A DNA stretch of 64,000 nucleotides, from positions 3,795,001 to 3,859,000 of the forward strand of contig NC_015703.1 of assembly GCF_000218895.1 (NCBI RefSeq). Reading direction: 5' to 3'. Both the position numbers and the translations under genes were made by a program. This document shows positions 26,401 through 35,234 of this stretch, in pieces. The first letter of the stretch is position 1. The number at the start of each line of letters is the position of its first letter. This stretch comes from Runella slithyformis DSM 19594 (GTDB lineage: Bacteria > Bacteroidota > Bacteroidia > Cytophagales > Spirosomataceae). The notes below the pieces were generated by a model. The model worked only from the letters and a program-made list of their open reading frames with translations. It did no database searches and was not told the origin of the DNA.

Positions 26401-28008
26401 GGCGCGCTGAATGAATCCTTCTGCGTGGTAGACATATCTGTCTTTGGAAAAATCAAAAGCGCCGTCTACATCGGCAATGAGATTGGAGTCTTTGACGATG
26501 ACCGAGCCTTTGAAAAACTTATTTTTAAGCGTACCGTTCAGGTACACGTTACGGTACTCATAGTCATTGTAGCGGAGGCGCGGAACGCGGCTGTCGAGAG
26601 TAAGCGCAGCGGTTTTGACGGAAAAGCCTTTGCCGCTTATTTTTCCGTTAAGTTCAATTTGGGAGAAGGCATCATCATCGATCAACTTGCCCAAGTCAAA
26701 ATTCTGTGTGTTGAGGTCAGCGGTGTAGGTGGGGATTTTGGCCGTCAGATTCATGTCCAGTTCTTTGACATTGACGCGTCCCAACGCACTCCTAAAGTCA
26801 CCATTGAGTTTGAAGCGATCAATGGTACCGTTGTATTTTCCCGAAAAATCAACTACGCCGAATTTCTGAACCAGATCATTAAATGACTTTTCCGGATAAT
26901 ACTGCCGAAGATCAGCGGCATCAACGCGGGTATTTTTAAGGTCAAAAGACATGACCGACGTGGCAAATTCAGTAACACCACGGAAAGCAATATTGCCGCG
27001 TATCACGCTGTTTTTGCCAAAACGTAAATTGGTCTCTGACAATTTGAAATCATTGACCGTGCCGACAAAGTTGCCGTTGGCATGCCAGGTTTCATCCAAT
27101 GTGAAAAGATAATCGGCAAACCACCCCAAGTCTTCGGACCGAACGTGCGTGCTGTCCAGGTGCGCCCGCATCAGGACTTTTTCGTTAAAATCGCCGAAAG
27201 CGGCGGGTGAGTCGTAGTTGAACGAAATGTAATTGCCGATGACCGAATTGCCGATGCGTGCGTTCAGGGCGGCCAGCTCCAATTTGGTGCGACAATAGAG
27301 TACCTTACTATCCAACCCTTTGACAGTAAGGTTGGTGCGCTTGTCGAATGTGCGTAAGTTCCGGACATTGAGCGCGATCGTATCCCCCAGGATCAGAAAG
27401 TTTTTGGCCTCACCGTTGATGCTTTTAAGTGTAAAGTGGTTGTAATCAAAGGTTTTGCCGGGCATTTGTTTTTCGCGCGGGTCGTCCCATCGAAAAGACC
27501 CGTCAATCAGGTGGACCTTTTTGATGACAAAGGGTACGTTTTGGTCTTTCACGCCCGGGGCGTTGGGGTTGGCAGTCAGTTCTTCGATCCGGGCAATGAA
27601 GGCATCCAGGTTCAGTTCCCCCGTTTTGGGATTTTTTACCAGCCAGACCGAAGGTTTGTAAAGTGTGGCTTCATCGAGGGTGGTGCCAAAAGTCTTCTTA
27701 CCTTTGCTGAAAATAAGTGACCAGAAATCGTGATTAATATCAATACGCGCTACATCGATCATCGGCCGACCATTGCGGTCAAGGATAGTGACACTCTCAA
27801 GCGAAACGGCGTCAAACCATTGCACGTTTACGCGTCCTACGGAGGTGGGATGTTGGAGTTCTTTGGAGAGCCATTTGGCCACGCGGTCTACCACTTCAGT
27901 TTGTATCGCCGGAAACTGAATACCCAATACCACCACCTCCGTCAGCAGCATAACCGCAACGAGCAGGATGAAAAGGGCATTGCCTATGTACCAGAGAAAA
28001 CGTTTCAT
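23419..28008 (-). CDS. tamB: TamB-family translocation/assembly protein
   Basis: The 1529-residue protein has one N-terminal membrane helix (about 4-28). A very long run of AsmA/TamB-like amphipathic beta repeats follows, ending in the conserved TamB C-terminal domain (about 1080-1460; VTIALSEKMLSPQISYNLKF, then EQFLSQQVSSMLLFGQLI). In the known family TamB spans the periplasm and works with a BamA-type partner in outer-membrane protein or lipid delivery. No tamA is adjacent. It is divergent from tsaD, a pairing common in Bacteroidetes. Its last residues come from a dispersed repeat. Confidence 0.93.
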   Translation of the reverse strand: MKRFLWYIGNALFILLVAVMLLTEVVVLGIQFPAIQTEVVDRVAKWLSKELQHPTSVGRVNVQWFDAVSLESVTILDRNGRPMIDVARIDINHDFWSLIFSKGKKTFGTTLDEATLYKPSVWLVKNPKTGELNLDAFIARIEELTANPNAPGVKDQNVPFVIKKVHLIDGSFRWDDPREKQMPGKTFDYNHFTLKSINGEAKNFLILGDTIALNVRNLRTFDKRTNLTVKGLDSKVLYCRTKLELAALNARIGNSVIGNYISFNYDSPAAFGDFNEKVLMRAHLDSTHVRSEDLGWFADYLFTLDETWHANGNFVGTVNDFKLSETNLRFGKNSVIRGNIAFRGVTEFATSVMSFDLKNTRVDAADLRQYYPEKSFNDLVQKFGVVDFSGKYNGTIDRFKLNGDFRSALGRVNVKELDMNLTAKIPTYTADLNTQNFDLGKLIDDDAFSQIELNGKISGKGFSVKTAALTLDSRVPRLRYNDYEYRNVYLNGTLKNKFFKGSVIVKDSNLIADVDGAFDFSKDRYVYHAEGFIQRADLRALKFVADSLLIHTELNVDLEGNTMDELVGKANFLNSYATLKKRNIVVDTLLIDSRLDNGLRRLSITSEFFNFGAEGIFQPTQAVKDLARLFNEYEMYFFGDEGKRVQYYEDKKAKKPFWQRYSVNYRLKTKKMDQLLAFLYPDGYVSEGAVAEGVLTIDNTSIFSMAGQFDTLKIGNNSFYSSEIDLNTSKFTLSPEVLASAIISSKKQQLVGIAPTERLSIEAAWETDHINFRSTLRQQKTSNRATLNGELRFVGDYLYLQFRKSKLRLLEEDWNIDADNLITIIGPLVTFSNVNLKPNGKDQLIALNGEISTDSVKTLTFETRNFELATLTPLINVNLAGTANGSVTMRDLYRTLIFDSKADVQKLTYNNFLMGNLTGTGEWDPVDKHLHVDIHLDSKAKRELSITGTYTPDQADALDLKAHFNETNLQLLEPFARGLISDLSGRALGTVSITGPATSPVLNGTVDVKQGRLTFDYLKSVFSFEDKVYFGESDIRVRNLRLTDPEGNTATVRGGVYHDSFNKFSLGFDADMRNFKILNTNIRDNELFYGSAYATGKMEVFGPINNLKINADLTSNRGTKIYIPLDGAAEVASEDFVQFVSALPDTANKQATGKEKIIPAEESLIKMDFRLNMTPDAYCEIQFDRQTGDAIKAYGRGLINLKIDTRGDFNMSGAYEIQNGDYLFTLQNVINKKFQIQKGSRISWTGDPYGAVLDVKASYTSNVLLAPLLQTGTSSTGNELNSRRYPVEVTIALSEKMLSPQISYNLKFKEYPSDKSYAITAVEERLKRDEQFLSQQVSSMLLFGQLISDQNNILLQSASGLTNSLSEMVTSQLSKWGSSINENLELGVSGLNLNFNETNPNNINNLQLRFSYRFLNDRFRITRDGRLSYGQNQYDATSLLLDWTLEYWLTDDGSQRLRMYNRNIQNQITSTAGTPNAISYGASYLFTRSFNNFRFFGPKASRPEVPPPPAPKTNSGRLTTYRNSVNSKP

Positions 28009-28103
28009 GGCTGCACAGCGGATAGTCAGTTAAAAGCTTTAGGTGAATGATCCATTCACAGGTAATTCGGTAACAGATAACAATTTAGAAATTTCCAACA
28101 GAA

Positions 28104-29105
28104 ATGACAACAATATTAGCCATAGAATCTTCGTGTGATGAAACCTCGGCAGCTGTAATTTCAAACGGTCAACTGCGCTCCAACATTGTAGCCACGCAGC
28201 TGATTCATCAAAAATACGGGGGTGTTGTTCCGGAACTTGCCTCGCGCGCGCACCAGCAGCACATTCTGCCGGTGGTCGAAAAAGCACTTAAAGACGCAAA
28301 AGTAAGCAAAAAAGACCTGAATGCCATCGCTTTTACGCGTGGACCCGGTTTGCTGGGGGCCTTATTGGTGGGGGCTTCCTTTGCCAAGGCGCTGGCCTTG
28401 GGGCTGGATATTCCCCTGATCGAGGTCAATCACATGCAGGCGCATGTACTGGCGCACTTCATTGAAGAGCCTCGTCCGGCGTTTCCTTTTTTGTGTTTGA
28501 CCGTGAGCGGAGGTCATACCCAGATTGTATTGGTCCGCGGTCCGCTGGAGATGGAGGTCATCGGCGAGACCCAGGACGATGCCGTAGGGGAAGCCTTTGA
28601 CAAGACCGCCAAGTTGCTCAATCTCCCCTACCCGGGTGGCCCGCTGGTCGATCAATATGCCCAAAAGGGCAATCCGTCGGCGTTTCCGTTTCCCATTTCC
28701 GAAATGCCCGGCCTCCATTTTTCCTTCAGCGGTATCAAAACTTCCGTTCTGTATTTTTTACAAAGCCGAACCAAAGAAGACCCCCGGTTTGTGGAAGAAA
28801 ACATCGCAGATATCTGCGCCGGTGTGCAGCATACGCTGATCAAAATGTTATTGCAAAAACTGCGAAAAGCCGCCAAACAAACGGGTATTTCTGATATTGC
28901 CATTGCGGGCGGTGTATCGGCCAATTCCGGTTTGAGAAAGTCGTTGCGGGAAATGGGCGAAAAAGACGGATGGAACGTATATATTCCTCGGTTTGAATAT
29001 TGTACCGACAATGCCGGCATGATCGCCATGGCGGCTCACTTTAAATTTCAGCAGAAACAGTTTGCTGAACAAACCATCAGTCCTATGCCAAGAATGGCCA
29101 TTTAA
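28104..29105 (+). CDS. tsaD: tRNA N6-adenosine threonylcarbamoyltransferase
   Basis: The 333-residue protein is full length for TsaD (YgjD/Kae1). It opens ILAIESSCDETSAAVI, contains the metal-binding HMQAHVLAH (H110, H114), the SGGHTQIVLV strand and the nucleotide motif AIAGGVSANSGLR. It transfers the threonylcarbamoyl group from threonylcarbamoyl-AMP to A37 of ANN-reading tRNAs together with TsaB/TsaE. Tight divergent spacing with tamB (95 bp). A rho-independent terminator lies about 120 bp downstream. Confidence 0.98.
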   Translation: MTTILAIESSCDETSAAVISNGQLRSNIVATQLIHQKYGGVVPELASRAHQQHILPVVEKALKDAKVSKKDLNAIAFTRGPGLLGALLVGASFAKALALGLDIPLIEVNHMQAHVLAHFIEEPRPAFPFLCLTVSGGHTQIVLVRGPLEMEVIGETQDDAVGEAFDKTAKLLNLPYPGGPLVDQYAQKGNPSAFPFPISEMPGLHFSFSGIKTSVLYFLQSRTKEDPRFVEENIADICAGVQHTLIKMLLQKLRKAAKQTGISDIAIAGGVSANSGLRKSLREMGEKDGWNVYIPRFEYCTDNAGMIAMAAHFKFQQKQFAEQTISPMPRMAI

Positions 29106-29224
29106 CGCATTAAATTTCAAGCAGAAAGGTCAATTTAATGTCTTTCAGGCAAGAAAGCAAACGATACAGCGTTAATACCGCAAGACTTGAGTTTACTTCT
29201 TGTCTATGTACAATTAGTTGAAAA

Positions 29225-29256
29225 CCCCGCAGTTTTTAATCACTGTGGGGTTTTTT
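29225..29256 (+). terminator. Rho-independent terminator after tsaD
   Basis: CCCCGCAGT (29225-29233) pairs with ACTGTGGGG (29242-29250) with one wobble pair, followed by TTTTTT. A-residues on the left make it potentially bidirectional. Confidence 0.85.
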
Positions 29257-29258
29257 GT

Positions 29259-29771
29259 TTCACCGGCACAATTGAGAATACAGACATGTTCTCCCAAAAA
29301 TCTAAAGAAACGGTCTCCCGCGCGCTTAAATACACCGTAAAGTAAAGCTTTTTCCCTGTGCGGACTTTTTTGAAAAAATATACATTTCAGGTAACGTATA
29401 TAGTATATAGTTAGAGGTGTTTTCTTCCGAATGACTGAGTGGGGTATCGTGCTTTGCCGGGAAGGGGCAAATTTGTTCGGCATCACTGACCGAACGAATT
29501 TGGGTTATGCCGGGAGTATAGGTTTGAACAAAAGTGTCCGGTAAAAAGTTAGTGCTTCGAGTTGTTATGATTCTATTGTATACCTTTAAATAAAAAGCTG
29601 CGGACGGTCATTCAGACTAATGCCCTTTTATTCAGGCAGTTTGAATACCGTAAAAAATCTTTAGATTTTTTACATCTAAACAAGTGTTGCAAAATCACTA
29701 AATTTAGTAAATAATCAGTGCCTTTTAACAATCTATCCCGATAGACTTCTAATTACTGTAATTAATTCGTT
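29259..29771. other. Intergenic region with no supported gene
   Basis: About 510 bp of A/T-rich sequence. It contains a CGGCAT...ATGCCG inverted repeat (29478-29508). The open frame on the minus strand (29214-29486) runs through the tsaD terminator and has no domain, so it is not accepted. Confidence 0.4.
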
Positions 29772-30038
29772 ATGAAAAATGACTTTATGTGCATTCCTGT
29801 CTCAGAGTTGTTGAAAAGCAATTTCTGTTCTGCCACACGTGATGTCTTTAATGAAAAAGACGTTTGGATATTGAAAGATAAACAACAAAAAGTAGTTGCC
29901 TATCAAGTGACCAATGAGGGAAGGCCTCCCTTTGAAGGAGTGTATTGCTTATTGGAAATGCAAGGTCTACCGCTTGATTTGGGACAGGATTTGCCGATAA
30001 GAGCTTTTTTGACGGGAGCTTTGAAACTAAACCAATAG
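29772..30038 (+). CDS. Small hypothetical protein
   Basis: This 88-residue soluble protein (MKNDFMCIPVSELLKSNFCS) has no signal peptide. It has a plausible small alpha/beta pattern (DVWILKDKQQKVVAYQVTNE) and a C-terminal helix. It stands alone between two non-coding stretches. I do not recognise the family. Codon use and the coherent protein-like composition support a real gene. Confidence 0.55.
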   Translation: MKNDFMCIPVSELLKSNFCSATRDVFNEKDVWILKDKQQKVVAYQVTNEGRPPFEGVYCLLEMQGLPLDLGQDLPIRAFLTGALKLNQ

Positions 30039-30823
30039 CTAATGAACGTTTTCTGCGCTGCCGGTGAAAACGGTGCTGTACTATAGCCGATCTTGACGGA
30101 AAAATGGTTCTTAAACATCGGCATCATTTCCTGAAACAATAGGTAATATGAGCCTGTTCCATTGCATACCTGCCTGCGTCATTAGGGTTAATCGGAAAGG
30201 ATGGTACACGATGCAGGCTCATTAAACCAATCATAACAACCGATAGACCTGAGGCTGTGACTTGGGTCGTTTCTTAGCCGGGAGCAGCTATGATTGGGTG
30301 CAGGTATGAAGGATTGGCGAAATTGTTCTCTATCAGAAAAACGGTATTTTTCATTGAACCCATCTTTCTCAGGCTAAGAAAGAGCCGGTAAATGGCCACA
30401 AGTCATGCGTTTAAAAAAGGCGGTTAAAATTGCGCCGTACGGTTCAATTACAACTATAATTTGCCCTATTAATTTATACCTTACAGACAAAGGGAGTGGT
30501 TTGTTATAAATTTTTTTATTTCAAGCCAAACTGTGGGATTTTCAGTACTGCAATGAAGATAACCGGATAATCTCTCCTGTAAATATAGTTTTATAAAGTT
30601 TTCTTCAATTATTCTCAAATATGTATTATGTTGTCATTACTTTTGCCTAAGCCGTTTGGGTTTTAGACACAAGTTGCCTTTTTATGTCTTTCATGAAGCA
30701 CCTGAATAGATTCCTTTTCAGTTAATACTGTTTCTGAGAATATTGCCAAACTATTCATCAGGCGCTCTCGTTTTTTTACGGTACTATTACAGTTAACGTT
30801 TTGAGAACCTACATAACCATTAG
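30039..30823. promoter_or_regulatory. Long upstream region of the hybrid kinase with a -7 box
   Basis: No coding sequence is supported in this 785-bp stretch. TACTTTTG at 30638-30645 matches the Bacteroidetes -7 element TAnnTTTG and lies about 180 bp before the hybrid kinase start. No convincing -33 element is seen. ATGAGCCTG (30148-30156) and CAGGCTCAT (30213-30221) form an inverted pair. The 69-residue minus frame at 30663-30872 overlaps the kinase start and is rejected. Confidence 0.4.
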
Positions 30824-33800
30824 ATGGAAAAAATACCCATACCACCCAATGAGAAAGAACGACTGAAAGCACTGTTGAACTATCAAATCATTGATACACC
30901 GGCTGAGGCCGAGTTTGATCGGCTGACAGAGCTGGCGACCCTAATTTGCGGCACTCCCATCTCCTTGGTTTCATTGCTTGATGAAAATAGGCAGTGGTTT
31001 AAATCCAAAGTAGGGCTGAACATACCCGAAACCGATAGGAATCATGCTTTTTGCGGGTATGCCATTATGGACAGCGACATTCTGGAGGTGGAAGATGCCG
31101 CTAAAGATGAACGCTTTAAAAATAACTTACTGGTAGTATCCGAGCCGTTTATTCGTTTTTATGCCGGGTATCCGCTGGTAGACCCCAATGGATACGCGTT
31201 GGGTACGCTGTGTGTCATTGACAACAAGCCCAGTAAACTTAACGACCAACAGCAACGTGCCTTAAAATTGCTGGGAGAAGTTGCAATATCAATGATCGTA
31301 GAGCGTCGTCAGCGAGAAGAGCAGAGGCATTTTGAAAAGCTCTTCGATTCTTCCAATGATCTCATCTGTGTAGCAAATGCGGCCGGCTACTTTCAAAGAA
31401 TCAATCCTGCCTTTAAAGAAGTGCTCGGTTGGGATGAAAATACCCTTTTATCGACCTCTTTCCTTGAATTCATTCACCCTCATGAGCTAGAAAGCGGTCG
31501 ACTGCAGTTGGAAGATTTGTTGAAAGGTGACCCTACCGGAACGTTTACGTATCGTTTCAGATGCAGCAACGGTACATATAAAAACCTGCAGTGGGTAGCC
31601 ACGCTCGAAAAAGCAACGGGCAATATCTTCGCTATTGCCAGAGATGTTTCTGCGGAAAAGGAGAAAGAACATCAACTTAAGCTCAGCGAGGACCGGTTCC
31701 GGGCATTTTTTGAAAATTCGCAGGGCTTGATGTGTACGCACGACCTACAGGGGAATTTTCTTTCGGTCAATGAAGCCGGGGCAGGTATCTTAGGATATAC
31801 GGTAAAGGAACTTGTGGGCATGAGCCTGTACGATATCGTGCCCTCAAATCATCATCTCGAGCTGACCGGCTACCTGAACATGATTCAAAATGAAGGGAAG
31901 GCCAGTGGATTGATGCATACATTGGATAAAAATGGCTCGCGAAGAATATGGATATTTAATAATATTTGTGAAAAAAGTCCCTCCGGTTCGAATTATGTCA
32001 TCGGAAATGCACTTGATATTACTAAAAGACACCAACTGGAAAATGACCTGAAGAAAACGAAAGAAATGCTTGAGCAAACCAACCGGATTGCCTGTGTGGG
32101 AGGTTGGGAGTTGGACTTGGTCAAGGAAAGGTTGTTTTGGACGGAGGTGACCAAAGAGATCCACGAAGTAACCCCTGATTTTATCCCCAATTTGGCCAAA
32201 GCCATTGCGTTTTACAAAGAAGGCGACAGCCGGACGAAAATCACCCATGCGGTCAGGGAGGCCATTCAAAACGGAACTTCTTTTGACCTGGAATTGCAGA
32301 TCGTGACGGCCAAAGGTCGGGAGCGTTGGGTGCGGGTTTTGGGCAATGTAGAATATGAGAATGGAAAAAGCCGCCGACTATACGGCGCGTGTCAAAATAT
32401 ACACGTTCAGAAAAAAGCCCACATCGAAGCCAATCGTTCCCGAAAACTCCTCAACGATGTGCTTCAGTCGGCGTCGGAAGTAGCCATTATTGCTACGGAT
32501 GCTGACGGAATCATTATGCTTTTTAACAGTGGAGCCGAACGAATGCTGGGCTACCGGGCAGAGGAGGTGATCGGCACACGTAGCCCTTCCATCATTCACG
32601 CCCCGGAAGAGATTCAACAACGTAGTGAAGAGCTCAGTCGAGAATACGGACGAACAATTGCAGGATTCCGGACCTTTGTGCACAAGGCCGAGTTGGAAGG
32701 CTCAGAGCAGCGGGAATGGACGTTTATCAGAAAAGACGGCTCGCGCTTTATGGTTTCGTTGGTGGTGCATCCTATTCGGGATAACGAGGGGACCGTCATC
32801 GGCTATTTGGGCGTAGCCATTGATATCTCTGAACGTAAAAAGACCGAACAGGCATTGGTCATTGAAAAAGCCCGACTCGTGGCCTTTGTAGAGCACGCAC
32901 CTGCTGCTGTGGCAATGTTAGATCGAGATTTTAAATACATTGCTATAAGTAACCGTTGGGTGGAAGAATATCAATTAAAAGGCAGAAATGTGCTTGGCCT
33001 GAGTCATTATGAGGTATTTCCAAATGTATCACAGGAATGGAAAGATATTCATGCGCGGTGTCTCCTGGGAGCGGTTGAAAAAAAGGAGGAGGATAAATGG
33101 CGTCCGGAAGGCTGGGAGCATGACCAGTTTTTAAAGTGGGAAGTGCGCCCTTGGTTTCAATTTGACGGTTCAGTGGGTGGTATCATGATGTTCACTCAGG
33201 ATATTACGGATGTTTGTCTGCAACGGGAAGAACTGAAAAAGGCCAAAGTACAGGCCGAGCAGGCAAGCGTGGCAAAATCGGAGTTTTTGGCCAATATGAG
33301 TCATGAAATACGGACCCCCCTCAATGGAGTGATCGGTTTTACGGACCTGCTCTTAAAAACCGCCCTCAATGAAACCCAGCAGCAGTACCTCTCGATCGTG
33401 AATCAATCGGCAAATTCGCTGTTGTCTATTATCAACGATATTCTTGATTTTTCAAAAATAGAGGCCGGTAAACTGGAATTGGACATTGATCGATGTGACA
33501 TCTTTGAGCTGGGAAGCCAAACCGCCGATATTATTACTTATCAGGCGCAAAGCAAAGGGCTGGAAATGTTGTTGAATATCTCGTTGAACCTGCCCCGATT
33601 CATTTGGACGGATGAAGTAAGGTTGAAACAGGTATTGGTCAACCTTTTAAGCAATGCCGTGAAGTTTACGAAGGAAGGGGAGATAGAATTGAAGATTGAA
33701 CCGCTGACCGATACCTCGCAGGAAATCATCACCCTGCGCTTTGAAGTGAGGGATACGGGTATCGGCATTAAGCCCGATAAGCAGGAGAAAATATTTGATG

Positions 33801-35197
33801 CGTTTTCACAGGAAGATGCTTCCACCACCAAAAAATACGGTGGAACGGGGCTCGGACTGGCTATTTCCAACAAGTTGCTGGGATTGATGGGCAGTAGACT
33901 GCAATTGAGAAGTGAGCCCGGACAGGGAAGTACGTTCTATTTTGACCTGACCCTAAAAACCGAACCCGGCGAATCTATCACTTGGGAAAATATCGACCTG
34001 ATCAAAAATGTTCTCATTGTTGACGATAACGACAATAATCGGGTGATACTGAGGCAGATGCTCTTGCTGAAGCAGATTGTTTCCGAAGAAGCCAAAAACG
34101 GATTTGAGGCGCTGCAATTGCTGGCCCAAGGCAAACGATACGACGCCATCATGATGGATTACCACATGCCGTACATGGATGGATTGGAAACCATTCGGAA
34201 AATAAGGAGCAGTTTTCAGAAGTTACCGGAAGAGCAGCCGGTCATTCTGCTGCACAGCTCTTCTGACGACGGCACCATCATCAAAGGCTGTGAAGAGTTG
34301 ATGGTCAATCAGCGATTGGTCAAACCCATCAAAATGCAGGAAATGTACGATGCACTTTCCCGAATGTATCGAAAAACGGAGAAAGTTTCTGCGCAGTCGT
34401 TGGCCGTAGAAAATAAAAAGGAATCCGGCAATATACGGGTATTGATCGCTGAAGATAACCCCGTTAATATGCTGTTGGCCAAGACCATTATTCGGCGTGC
34501 AGCACCCAATGCGGTGATCATCGAATCCCTCAACGGCCGTGAAGCGCTCAGGGCCTGCCAAGCGCAACTGCCCGATATTATTTTTATGGATGTACAGATG
34601 CCCGAAATGAATGGCTATGAAGCAACGCAGATGATCAGAAACTTACAGGCTGATGTACATGTTCCGATCATTGCCCTAACGGCCGGAAACCTGAAAGGAG
34701 AGAAAGATAAATGCCTGGAAGCGGGAATGGACGATTTTATTGCTAAGCCGTTTGTGGAAGAAGCCATTATCAGTCTGTTTGAGAAATGGGTGGGAGAAAA
34801 GCAAAAAAACGACCGGAATAATGCAGCCCGAAACTTCAATGATATCAACACTCATTTTAACATTGAGACCATGAAAGCGTACGTGGGCGACGATGAAGGG
34901 GTGCTTGGTGAGTTTTTATTGCTGACAATCATTGAGTTGGAAAAAGCCTATTATGCCCTGTTGGAGAAGGCCGAGGGAAAAGATTTTGCCGGGCTGAAGG
35001 CAGTGGGCCATAAGCTGTATGGCACTGCCGTAACGGCGGGTACGATGGAATTGGCTGCGTTTGCCAGAAAGATTGAAATGTTACACGAATTCAACCCAAC
35101 AACTATTGCCGGATTATTGCTGCAGACACAGGAAGAGATTCTGTTGGTCAAAAAGCTCATCCGCGAGATTATACCTGCCGGGAAGGTGTCCGGTTAA
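30824..35197 (+). CDS. Hybrid sensor histidine kinase with GAF, PAS array, two receivers and Hpt
   Basis: The 1457-residue cytoplasmic phosphorelay protein has no membrane segment. Domains in order: GAF (about 1-155), five PAS-like domains (about 165-800), HisKA with His827 (SHEIRTPLNG), HATPase (N box VNLLSNAVKFT, G1 DTGIGI, G2 GGTGLGLAI), receiver 1 with Asp1112 (IMMDYHMPYMDG), receiver 2 with Asp1256 (IFMDVQMPEMNG) and Hpt with His1396 (VGHKLYGTA). All phosphorelay residues are present, so the full His-Asp-His-Asp chain could run within one protein. The output partner is not in the neighbourhood. Its signals are probably small molecules sensed by the GAF/PAS array. Confidence 0.95.
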   Translation: MEKIPIPPNEKERLKALLNYQIIDTPAEAEFDRLTELATLICGTPISLVSLLDENRQWFKSKVGLNIPETDRNHAFCGYAIMDSDILEVEDAAKDERFKNNLLVVSEPFIRFYAGYPLVDPNGYALGTLCVIDNKPSKLNDQQQRALKLLGEVAISMIVERRQREEQRHFEKLFDSSNDLICVANAAGYFQRINPAFKEVLGWDENTLLSTSFLEFIHPHELESGRLQLEDLLKGDPTGTFTYRFRCSNGTYKNLQWVATLEKATGNIFAIARDVSAEKEKEHQLKLSEDRFRAFFENSQGLMCTHDLQGNFLSVNEAGAGILGYTVKELVGMSLYDIVPSNHHLELTGYLNMIQNEGKASGLMHTLDKNGSRRIWIFNNICEKSPSGSNYVIGNALDITKRHQLENDLKKTKEMLEQTNRIACVGGWELDLVKERLFWTEVTKEIHEVTPDFIPNLAKAIAFYKEGDSRTKITHAVREAIQNGTSFDLELQIVTAKGRERWVRVLGNVEYENGKSRRLYGACQNIHVQKKAHIEANRSRKLLNDVLQSASEVAIIATDADGIIMLFNSGAERMLGYRAEEVIGTRSPSIIHAPEEIQQRSEELSREYGRTIAGFRTFVHKAELEGSEQREWTFIRKDGSRFMVSLVVHPIRDNEGTVIGYLGVAIDISERKKTEQALVIEKARLVAFVEHAPAAVAMLDRDFKYIAISNRWVEEYQLKGRNVLGLSHYEVFPNVSQEWKDIHARCLLGAVEKKEEDKWRPEGWEHDQFLKWEVRPWFQFDGSVGGIMMFTQDITDVCLQREELKKAKVQAEQASVAKSEFLANMSHEIRTPLNGVIGFTDLLLKTALNETQQQYLSIVNQSANSLLSIINDILDFSKIEAGKLELDIDRCDIFELGSQTADIITYQAQSKGLEMLLNISLNLPRFIWTDEVRLKQVLVNLLSNAVKFTKEGEIELKIEPLTDTSQEIITLRFEVRDTGIGIKPDKQEKIFDAFSQEDASTTKKYGGTGLGLAISNKLLGLMGSRLQLRSEPGQGSTFYFDLTLKTEPGESITWENIDLIKNVLIVDDNDNNRVILRQMLLLKQIVSEEAKNGFEALQLLAQGKRYDAIMMDYHMPYMDGLETIRKIRSSFQKLPEEQPVILLHSSSDDGTIIKGCEELMVNQRLVKPIKMQEMYDALSRMYRKTEKVSAQSLAVENKKESGNIRVLIAEDNPVNMLLAKTIIRRAAPNAVIIESLNGREALRACQAQLPDIIFMDVQMPEMNGYEATQMIRNLQADVHVPIIALTAGNLKGEKDKCLEAGMDDFIAKPFVEEAIISLFEKWVGEKQKNDRNNAARNFNDINTHFNIETMKAYVGDDEGVLGEFLLLTIIELEKAYYALLEKAEGKDFAGLKAVGHKLYGTAVTAGTMELAAFARKIEMLHEFNPTTIAGLLLQTQEEILLVKKLIREIIPAGKVSG

Positions 35198-35201
35198 ATG
35201 G

Positions 35202-35228
35202 TTTCCCCGCAGAGCAGCTGCGGGGAAA
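35202..35228. terminator. Bidirectional terminator between convergent genes
   Basis: TTTCCCCGCAG (35202-35212), loop AGCAG, CTGCGGGGAAA (35218-35228) is a perfect 11-bp stem with A/T tails on both sides. It lies between the stops of the kinase (35197) and the oxidoreductase (35235). Confidence 0.85.
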
Positions 35229-35234
35229 ATTCAT

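Noticed and set aside
29214-29486. 90-residue minus frame downstream of tsaD
   Set aside because: Runs through a strong terminator and lacks a recognisable fold.
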